The notes below the pieces were generated by a model that was not told the DNA's origin, did not search any database, and was given only the letters and a program-made list of their open reading frames with translations. 7,139 bases of DNA. It comes from Candidatus Bathyarchaeota archaeon (lineage in GTDB: Archaea > Thermoproteota > Bathyarchaeia > Bathyarchaeales > Bathycorpusculaceae). Shown in pieces: positions 1 to 5,197 of the stretch; within the stretch, counting starts at the first letter, position 1; every line of letters begins with the position of its first letter. The translations under genes were made by a program, and so were the position numbers. The DNA lies in the NCBI GenBank assembly GCA_030668645.1, contig DAOVFC010000026.1, forward strand, positions 1 through 7,139. The letters are read 5' to 3'.

Positions 1-1
1 A

Positions 2-899
<898 letters not shown>

Positions 900-913
900 G
901 AGCACTGAAGCTT

Positions 914-3136
914 TCACACGATGTTTGATTGTTCAATTCGGCTAAAACTTGTTAGCGTGCTTGTTGTTCCGCATGAGGGACATTTGTGCAATGAGCCAAA
1001 CCAGCTTCTTTTGCAGTTTACGCAGTACGTCAAGTTTCGGTTGTACGTGAAAAACTCTAAGCCGTGTTTGTCAATAATCCGCTGGGTCAGAGACACAAGC
1101 TCATCTGGTAGTCTCTCGATTTCTCCAAGCTCTATTACAGTTAGACGCCCACCAACATGCGGCTCCTGCAGTTTTTGTTCAACTTTCAAACGCTCTAACG
1201 GAATCTCCCCGTTTTGAAGAGTCAATCTGCTAACGGTCGAGTAGAAAGGTTTTTCTCTCGTTCCCAGAAACCGAACTTTCGCAACGCCAAATCTCTCAAT
1301 GTCCAAGCGCGCCAATCTCATCGAAGCTCCAAAGTTAGGCAATATGGCGGGCAGCAAACGTTTTCCACGTCTTTTTCCAACCTTTCGTGTGAAATCCAAA
1401 ACGTATCGCGTTATTTTCCCAGCAAATTCCAACGCTTGTCCAGTTTCATAAATGCTTTTTCCGTGAAACGCCTCTACTGCCTCGTTTAGTCCCACTAGGC
1501 ATATCAAACGAGAAGTATTTTCAAGTCTGAAATATCGGTCGCCGTCAACGTCTTGCATCAGAAACGGGAGCAGGTCTATTCCACGTTGCTTGAGCGCGCG
1601 ATATTTAATTTCCAATGCACGTGCCGCCATTTCAATGCGTTCCGTCAAAATCTCAAAAAACTTCGCCTCATCTTTTTCAGCTTCATAAGCAACACGCGGC
1701 AGGTTAATCGTCACATTTCCGGCGCATCCGGTGCGTAAAGTGTCAATCTCCCAGTCTCCTCTGAAATCTGCTGCAAGCCTGCAACCAGAAGCTGAAAAAA
1801 CACCGTATTGAGTTTTCCCTGAGCAATCAGCAAAGTATGGCATACCTCTCTCTGCGGCTAAGAGATGTGTCTGTGAAAGTAGCGTCTTCGCTTTTTCATC
1901 CCTGAGCGTTTCTGGCCGCATCTTCACCACGGGTCGTGGATTAAGCAACGGCTTATGCGCGCTTTCCTCTCTGAGAACTTCAAGAAGCATAGATGCGATG
2001 AGCTGACTCTCCTCGAGAAAGTCTCCATAGTTACCGACGGTTCTTCCAAAACGTCCAAAGGCTTGTTTTTCGGCGATGAAGCCTGGAATTGCGAGTTCTA
2101 AACCCAAGGAAACGGTGTTTACGTGCCTATTTAGGTTGGAAACAAATAAACTTAAGGCTTCTTTGACTTCTGAACACTTCACTCCCCTAGCGAAAGGGGC
2201 TAGAAAAACGTTGAAGTAGTCGAGGGTTTGTTCTCCACTCACCTCTTCGGCGGAACACAGAAGAACGCTAAAAGCGGTTGACAAAGCGGATTCTAAGTTT
2301 TTAGGCGGAGGATATGAATGCTTCACGGAGTTTGTTTTCTCCAGGTTCAAGCCTTTTTGAAAGAAAAATCTTAAATCATGCACTATTTCGCTTGGCTTCA
2401 GAATCCAATGGCTTATGTTGTTTAGATGGATTGAACCGGACAAGTGTGCGTCTGCGATGTCTCTTGGAAGCATGTTGAGAAGCGTGTACTCCTCTAGGAC
2501 TGCCTTTCCAGCTTTTTCACAGATGTTGACTTTCTCTCCAAGTGCTTTTCCTTTGACCGTTAGAATGGCGGTGACATCGTGAACTGGGAGCCCCAGACGT
2601 GTGAGTTTGTGGCGGTACTCCTCTAAGTCCTTCTCGATTAAGATTGCGTTTACAACCTCCCTTACGAGCGGAGCGGTCAAGTATCTTGTTTTAGATTTGA
2701 GCAGCCGTCTTTCGGTTTCTCTCGCCACTTTTTGAGCCAAGTCTGCAGGCATGTTTGCCTCCTTTATCAGCGAATCCGCGATCTTACTTCTATCAAATTC
2801 CTCCAATGCGAAGCGTGAAGTTCGAACGAGCATTCTTTTCGGCTTAAAAGCTTTCTTTTCGATTTCCTCTGTGACGCCGACTATCATCTTACCCAGCTCA
2901 GTTAAGCGGTACTTCTTTGTCTTCACATCCGGTTCGATCAGGTCTGTTTTAAGCAGAAATTTCAGGTGATACGCGAATCTTCCAGCATCCCGGCTAGGGT
3001 TCATCTTCAAGGTGCTCATCAGCTCGGTGTACGAAAGCGATCCTTTCTCAAAGAGCAGGTTTAGAATTCGCAGCCGTACCGTGGAGGAGACAGCCTTCAG
3101 CACCTTCACTCCACGTAACCGACGTGAACGAGACAA
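914..3136 (-). CDS. NrdD-like anaerobic ribonucleotide reductase homologue with N-terminal winged helix, lacking the glycyl-radical motif
   Basis: The 740-residue protein matches class III (anaerobic) ribonucleoside-triphosphate reductase over most of its length. Domains in order: an ArsR-like winged helix (about aa 10-95), an ATP-cone (about 101-190), a reductase body (about 205-690) and a zinc ribbon (Cys705, Cys708, Cys719, Cys722). Family landmarks include HDLRFFFQKGL (253-263), the GCRL segment with Cys452, which matches the radical cysteine region, TINLPRVAYEAE (476-487) and ALEIKYRALKQRG (507-519). Two canonical parts are not seen. The usual Cys three residues before HDLR is Glu250, and after the zinc ribbon the protein ends SRIEQSNIV where active enzymes continue SR-V/I-x-GY with the radical glycine. 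The start is TTG at 3136, preceded by a G-rich GGGGGTTGA; an in-frame stop at 3155-3157 limits any extension. No nrdG activase gene is present in the window. It may be a nucleotide-responsive regulator, a pseudoenzyme or a partner-dependent reductase. The homology is secure; the activity is doubtful. Confidence 0.85.
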   Translation of the reverse strand: MSRSRRLRGVKVLKAVSSTVRLRILNLLFEKGSLSYTELMSTLKMNPSRDAGRFAYHLKFLLKTDLIEPDVKTKKYRLTELGKMIVGVTEEIEKKAFKPKRMLVRTSRFALEEFDRSKIADSLIKEANMPADLAQKVARETERRLLKSKTRYLTAPLVREVVNAILIEKDLEEYRHKLTRLGLPVHDVTAILTVKGKALGEKVNICEKAGKAVLEEYTLLNMLPRDIADAHLSGSIHLNNISHWILKPSEIVHDLRFFFQKGLNLEKTNSVKHSYPPPKNLESALSTAFSVLLCSAEEVSGEQTLDYFNVFLAPFARGVKCSEVKEALSLFVSNLNRHVNTVSLGLELAIPGFIAEKQAFGRFGRTVGNYGDFLEESQLIASMLLEVLREESAHKPLLNPRPVVKMRPETLRDEKAKTLLSQTHLLAAERGMPYFADCSGKTQYGVFSASGCRLAADFRGDWEIDTLRTGCAGNVTINLPRVAYEAEKDEAKFFEILTERIEMAARALEIKYRALKQRGIDLLPFLMQDVDGDRYFRLENTSRLICLVGLNEAVEAFHGKSIYETGQALEFAGKITRYVLDFTRKVGKRRGKRLLPAILPNFGASMRLARLDIERFGVAKVRFLGTREKPFYSTVSRLTLQNGEIPLERLKVEQKLQEPHVGGRLTVIELGEIERLPDELVSLTQRIIDKHGLEFFTYNRNLTYCVNCKRSWFGSLHKCPSCGTTSTLTSFSRIEQSNIV

Positions 3137-3139
3137 ATC

Positions 3140-3185
3140 TTCAACCCCCAGTAGTTAAAGTATTAGAAAGATAAGAGTTTAAAGC
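3140..3185 (-). promoter_or_regulatory. Putative promoter and ribosome-binding site of the nrdD-like gene
   Basis: On the minus strand a TATA-like CTTTAAAC (3177-3185) is centred about 45 nt before the TTG start, which would place transcription initiation near 3155. The G-rich GGGGGTTGA at 3140-3148 sits 3 nt before the TTG and partly resembles an archaeal Shine-Dalgarno sequence. Both are assigned by pattern only. Confidence 0.4.
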
Positions 3186-3197
3186 TTAAGGAACAGC

Positions 3198-3206
3198 TTT
3201 ATTTTA
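3198..3206 (+). promoter_or_regulatory. Putative TATA box of tRNA-Pro
   Basis: TTTATTTTA lies about 28 to 36 nt before the mature 5' end of the tRNA. This is the spacing expected for an archaeal TATA box with a transcript starting a few bases upstream of the mature end. It shares a divergent intergenic space of 97 bp with the nrdD-like gene on the other strand. Confidence 0.5.
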
Positions 3207-3233
3207 GATGTTAAATAGGAAACTGAAAGGCAA

Positions 3234-3311
3234 GGGGCTGTCGGCTAGCTTGGTCTAGGCTTGGAGCCTCGGGCGCTCTAGACCCCGGTTCAAATCCGGG
3301 CAGCCCCACCA
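3234..3311 (+). tRNA. tRNA-Pro, anticodon CGG, CCA encoded
   Basis: A full cloverleaf can be folded. The acceptor pairs GGGGCTG with CAGCCCC. The D-stem is GGCT/GGCT with two G-U pairs around an 11-nt loop containing GG. The anticodon stem is GGAGC/GCTCT. The anticodon loop CTCGGGC gives anticodon CGG, which reads CCG proline codons. The variable loop is 4 nt, and the T-arm is CCCGG-TTCAAAT-CCGGG. The discriminator is A (3308), followed by an encoded CCA at 3309-3311. The body is 75 nt without CCA and has no intron. Its 3' end (3297-3312) is duplicated exactly at 5123-5138, which marks this gene as the probable integration target of the segment that follows. Confidence 0.95.
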
Positions 3312-3312
3312 A
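3297..3312 (+). repeat. Putative attL, the tRNA-Pro 3' end
   Basis: The 16 bases CGGGCAGCCCCACCAA cover the last part of the T-stem, the acceptor 3' strand, the discriminator, CCA and one more base. They recur without mismatch at 5123-5138 in the same orientation. With one mismatch the match extends to 18 bases (from 3295 and 5121). The left copy belongs to the intact tRNA. This is the usual signature of integration into a tRNA 3' end by a tyrosine recombinase, although no recombinase gene is present. Confidence 0.75.
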
Positions 3313-3329
3313 TTTCGGTTTAAGCGTAA

Positions 3330-3349
3330 TTTTGTTTTCTGCTTCTTTT
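3330..3349 (+). terminator. T-rich stretch after tRNA-Pro
   Basis: A pyrimidine-rich stretch with the runs TTTTG, TTTTCT and CTTCTTTT begins about 19 nt after the tRNA. Archaeal RNA polymerase commonly stops at such oligo-T runs without a hairpin, so this is a plausible tRNA terminator. Confidence 0.45.
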
Positions 3350-3383
3350 CAAGGTTGACGATGCGTTTATTAAGTTGTGTACA

Positions 3384-3395
3384 AGTTATATAACT
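3384..3395. promoter_or_regulatory. TATA box inside a 12-bp perfect palindrome (candidate operator)
   Basis: AGTTATATAACT is a perfect inverted repeat containing a TATA box. Its centre is about 33 nt before the ATG at 3421, predicting a transcript start near 3413 and a leader of about 8 nt. A palindrome over the TATA box is a natural site for autorepression by the antitoxin encoded just downstream, but that is inference. Confidence 0.5.
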
Positions 3396-3420
3396 AGTGG
3401 ACGATTTGCCTGCGAAAACC

Positions 3421-3720
3421 ATGTCTGCAAGATTTGAGAATGAGCTCTACGAGGAGATTTTGCAGTATGCCAAAGAGAAAGGCATACCTAAAACAAGGGC
3501 GCTTAGAGAGTTGACGAAGGAAGGAGTGAAGAAGTGGAGGTTGACAAAGGCTTTGATCCTTTATAGAGAGGGAAAAGTAACGGTGTGGAAGGCATCACGC
3601 ATGGCGGGGGTTCCTCTTTCAAGGATTATTGAGATCGCCGCGTCCGAGAAAATCCCGATACACTATACAAGAGAGGATTTGGAGAGTGACTTCGAGAGCG
3701 CCCTCGGTGAAACTGTTTGA
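3421..3720 (+). CDS. UPF0175-family antitoxin-like protein
   Basis: The 99-residue protein has two parts. Residues 1-38 (beginning SARFENELYEEILQYAKEKG) look like a ribbon-helix-helix type N terminus. Residues about 42-90 carry the UPF0175 pattern: an ILYREGKVTVWKASRMAGV helix-turn-helix-like segment, then IPIHYTREDLESDFE. UPF0175 proteins (COG2886) are predicted antitoxins that bind DNA and neutralise a PIN-like partner, and the partner is the next gene. A GTG at 3397 is in frame and would add eight residues, but it lies only 10 nt after the TATA centre and so upstream of the expected transcript start; ATG at 3421 is therefore preferred, giving a nearly leaderless message. The 3' end overlaps the next gene by 4 nt. 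The family call is good; the antitoxin role is inferred from family and context. Confidence 0.85.
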   Translation: MSARFENELYEEILQYAKEKGIPKTRALRELTKEGVKKWRLTKALILYREGKVTVWKASRMAGVPLSRIIEIAASEKIPIHYTREDLESDFESALGETV

Positions 3721-4226
3721 GAGTTGTCCTTAACGCCAGCCCGCTTATTTATCTCGGAAAGAAGAGGAAAACGAGTCTTCTGAGGCTGGTTTTCGAAAGG
3801 GTTCTTGTTCCTGTAGAGGTAGAAGAGGAGATAATGAAACTCCATGAGAGCCCTGAGGCTGTGCAGTTGAGAGACGCCATTCAAGAAGGCTGGATAGAAG
3901 TGGAGCGGTCTCCCGAAAACAAGAAGAATCAGATCGCAAAGTTGTTCGGTGAGATAGATGAGGGAGAGGCTGCCGTAATAGCGCTAGCACTTGAAGAACG
4001 TGGGGGAAACGTCATAATCGACGATGCTGAAGCAAGAGTTGCTGCAGAATACTTTGAACTGAAGGCTCACGGCACCTTATACATAATACTGGAAGCATAC
4101 AAGCGCAACATTTTCAAATCGAAGGCAGAGGTAACAAATACGGTGAACAACATGCTGAGAAAAGGCTTCTACCTCTCCAGCGAGGTTTATGCAAGATTTC
4201 TGTTTCTCCTAGACAAACTCGGGTGA
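3717..4226 (+). CDS. DUF3368 PIN-like protein, predicted toxin
   Basis: The 169-residue protein is a full-length DUF3368 member, a PIN-like nuclease fold paired with UPF0175 proteins in many archaea and bacteria (COG2405 type). Typical features are the N-terminal VVLNASPLIYLGK strand-loop, VPVEVEEEI (31-39), the acidic loop DEGEAAVIALALE (81-93), VIIDDAEARVAAEYF (99-113) and HGTLYIILEA (118-127). The first PIN acidic position is Asn6 instead of Asp. Asn occurs here in other DUF3368 proteins, so this need not mean inactivity. The only sensible start is TTG at 3717: a stop at 3708-3710 closes the frame upstream, and the family normally begins a few residues before ASPLI. The TTG overlaps the preceding TGA (TTGA), and GGTGA at 3706-3710 can serve as ribosome-binding site, so translation is probably coupled to that of the antitoxin. 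Confidence 0.87.
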   Translation: MRVVLNASPLIYLGKKRKTSLLRLVFERVLVPVEVEEEIMKLHESPEAVQLRDAIQEGWIEVERSPENKKNQIAKLFGEIDEGEAAVIALALEERGGNVIIDDAEARVAAEYFELKAHGTLYIILEAYKRNIFKSKAEVTNTVNNMLRKGFYLSSEVYARFLFLLDKLG

Positions 4227-4251
4227 ATATACGCTAGCGCGTGCTCTGCAG

Positions 4252-4265
4252 TTTTTTATATATAA
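4252..4265 (+). promoter_or_regulatory. T-run and palindromic TATA box between the two toxin-antitoxin modules
   Basis: Six T residues (4252-4257) run into TTATATATAA (4256-4265), a perfect 10-bp palindrome. The T-run could end the UPF0175/DUF3368 transcript, and the TATA element could start the vapBC transcript near 4286, giving a leader of about 78 nt before the ATG at 4364. The palindrome could also be an operator. Confidence 0.4.
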
Positions 4266-4317
4266 CGAATATCGGAGCTGAATAAGTTGTGCAGTGTCTG
4301 TGGTTTATGTTGATGAT

Positions 4318-4330
4318 AAGGTTTTTATCT
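4318..4330 (+). promoter_or_regulatory. Alternative, closer promoter for vapB
   Basis: AAGGTTTTTATC reads as a purine-rich BRE followed by a TATA-like element centred near 4326. It would start transcription near 4352, about 12 nt before the preferred ATG at 4364. Whether this site or the one at 4256-4265 is used cannot be decided from sequence. Confidence 0.3.
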
Positions 4331-4363
4331 GACAATTTCTATATTTTACGTATAGTGGTGTGT

Positions 4364-4606
4364 ATGTCTGAGGAATCGGTTATAGGCAGAAGATATACGT
4401 TGGTGATACCTAAAGCTGTTAGGGAAGAGTTGACACTTAAGCAGGGGCAAAGGGTTTTGATTCGTGTTGAGGGCAAGAGGATAATCATTGAGCCTTTGCC
4501 GTGGGATCCCTATAAGGTTTTGGAAGAGGTTGTGGGGGAGTCTTACGAGGAGGAAAAGGAAGAGCTTAAGGCTGAGGAGTGGCTGAAGAGCCGTGCCGGT
4601 CGCTGA
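4364..4606 (+). CDS. vapB: AbrB/SpoVT-type antitoxin
   Basis: From ATG at 4364 the protein has 80 residues. Residues 3-45 form a swapped-hairpin AbrB DNA-binding domain: IGRRYTLVIPKAVREEL, then the LKQGQRVLIRVEGKRIIIEPL strands. The C-terminal tail (about 47-80) is highly charged (VGESYEEEKEELKAEEWLKS) and is the part that typically wraps the toxin. An in-frame GTG at 4289 would add 25 residues rich in hydrophobic and cysteine residues, unlike the family, so it is rejected as start. The gene overlaps the PIN toxin gene by 14 bp, the usual antitoxin-first order. Such antitoxins usually repress their own promoter, and two TATA-like elements lie upstream. Confidence 0.87.
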   Translation: MSEESVIGRRYTLVIPKAVREELTLKQGQRVLIRVEGKRIIIEPLPWDPYKVLEEVVGESYEEEKEELKAEEWLKSRAGR

Positions 4607-5000
4607 CACAGAGTTTCTTTTCGCTATAAACCCTAGAGACCACAAGCATCAGCACGCGATGAGGCTGCTTAAAGAGCTTAGTGGCCTCATGGTGCCTGAC
4701 ACTGCTGCACTTGAGTTTCAGGTGGTTCTTAGGGCTCGTGGCAGAAGTCCGTCTCAGGTGAAGATGGCATTGTTGGCCCTGCATGAGGCTCTAACACGGA
4801 GCGATGTGAAAGAAGTGAAAACTTTGAGCATGAGTTTGCTGGCGTTTCAGAGCGAAGTTGAGGACAGGTACGGACTAAGCTACTTCGACAGTCTTATAGC
4901 CGCTTCGGCGCTAACGTTGGATCGCCAAGTGGTTTCAGACGATGAAGCTTTCGACAGGGTTCCCAATCTCGAAAGAATACCGTTGTCCTCGACTAAATGA
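4593..5000 (+). CDS. vapC: PIN-domain ribonuclease toxin
   Basis: The 135-residue protein carries the PIN-domain acidic residues: Asp5 (VADTEFLF), Glu41 (ALEFQVVLRARG), Asp99 (YGLSYFDSLIAASAL) and Asp116/Asp117 (VVSDDEAFDRVPNLERI). VapC toxins are Mg2+-dependent RNases that cut specific tRNAs or rRNA until neutralised by VapB. The start is GTG at 4593, inside the end of vapB; this leaves four residues before the first catalytic Asp, as normal for the family. All four catalytic positions appear intact, so this member is probably active. It is the last gene before the right-hand tRNA repeat. The RNA target cannot be told from sequence. Confidence 0.9.
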   Translation: MPVADTEFLFAINPRDHKHQHAMRLLKELSGLMVPDTAALEFQVVLRARGRSPSQVKMALLALHEALTRSDVKEVKTLSMSLLAFQSEVEDRYGLSYFDSLIAASALTLDRQVVSDDEAFDRVPNLERIPLSSTK

Positions 5001-5122
5001 AATTCAAACTTCTGCTGAGCCTATGCTGCAGAATTGTCTTGGGTTGTAGGTAGGTTTTTCCTTCCGTCAATTATTTTGTTACCTGTGTTACTTGTGGACC
5101 TAAAGATTTTCAGGTATTAGTT
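5001..5122. other. Non-coding stretch at the right end of the putative island
   Basis: No gene is visible here. The T-rich runs TTTTTCCTTCC (5055-5065) and TTATTTTG (5071-5078) could end the vapBC transcript. No recombinase gene fragment, inverted repeat end or further tRNA piece was found before the repeat at 5123. Confidence 0.5.
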
Positions 5123-5138
5123 CGGGCAGCCCCACCAA
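5123..5138 (+). repeat. Putative attR, displaced copy of the tRNA-Pro 3' end
   Basis: CGGGCAGCCCCACCAA is identical to the 3' end of tRNA-Pro at 3297-3312 and includes the CCA. The sequence before it does not fold as a tRNA (no D-arm, anticodon arm or T-loop), so it is a fragment and not a second gene. In the standard model it is the original tRNA end, pushed 1,826 bp away when the element inserted and supplied a new end. Confidence 0.75.
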
Positions 5139-5149
5139 ATTATTTATGG
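5139..5149 (+). promoter_or_regulatory. Putative TATA box of the HtrA-like protease gene
   Basis: ATTATTTATGG begins directly after the right tRNA repeat. Its TATA-like core would place transcription initiation near 5170, about 28 nt before the ATG at 5198. Confidence 0.45.
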
Positions 5150-5180
5150 AAGTGTTCGTTAGTTAAGTAAAGAAGTTGTA

Positions 5181-5187
5181 GAGGAGG
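5181..5187 (+). promoter_or_regulatory. Ribosome-binding site of the HtrA-like gene
   Basis: GAGGAGG ends 10 nt before the ATG at 5198. It is a strong purine-rich Shine-Dalgarno sequence and supports that start. Confidence 0.7.
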
Positions 5188-5197
5188 AAGTTAAAGC

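Larger units (their letters stand above)
3297..5138. mobile_element. Putative mini-island in tRNA-Pro carrying two toxin-antitoxin modules
   Basis: The segment is bounded by the 16-bp exact direct repeats. One repeat period is 1,826 bp and contains four genes: UPF0175, DUF3368, vapB and vapC, all on the plus strand. There is no integrase, excisionase or replication gene, so if it was mobile it is now a deletion remnant or a satellite moved by an integrase elsewhere. The boundary repeats are observed; the element status is inference. Confidence 0.6.

Noticed and set aside
921..1738. Plus-strand open frames opposite the nrdD-like gene
   Set aside because: They are short, cysteine- and serine-rich, resemble no family and lie antisense to a strongly supported coding sequence.
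3397..3420. GTG at 3397 as start of the UPF0175 gene
   Set aside because: It lies about 10 nt from the TATA centre and so before the expected transcript start. The eight added residues do not resemble the family N terminus.
4231..4242. Hairpin ACGCTAGCGCGT after the DUF3368 stop as a terminator
   Set aside because: The perfect core is only 8 bp (CGCTAGCG) and has no room for a loop. The nearby T-run is sufficient as a terminator candidate.
4289..4363. N-terminal extension of VapB from GTG 4289
   Set aside because: The extra residues are hydrophobic with cysteines and unlike AbrB-type antitoxins, which begin just before the GRRYTLVIPK strand.
5060..5138. A second, degenerate tRNA-Pro gene
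   Set aside because: Only the 3' 16 to 18 bases match. The preceding bases give no T-loop, anticodon arm or D-arm, so a displaced tRNA end is the better explanation.
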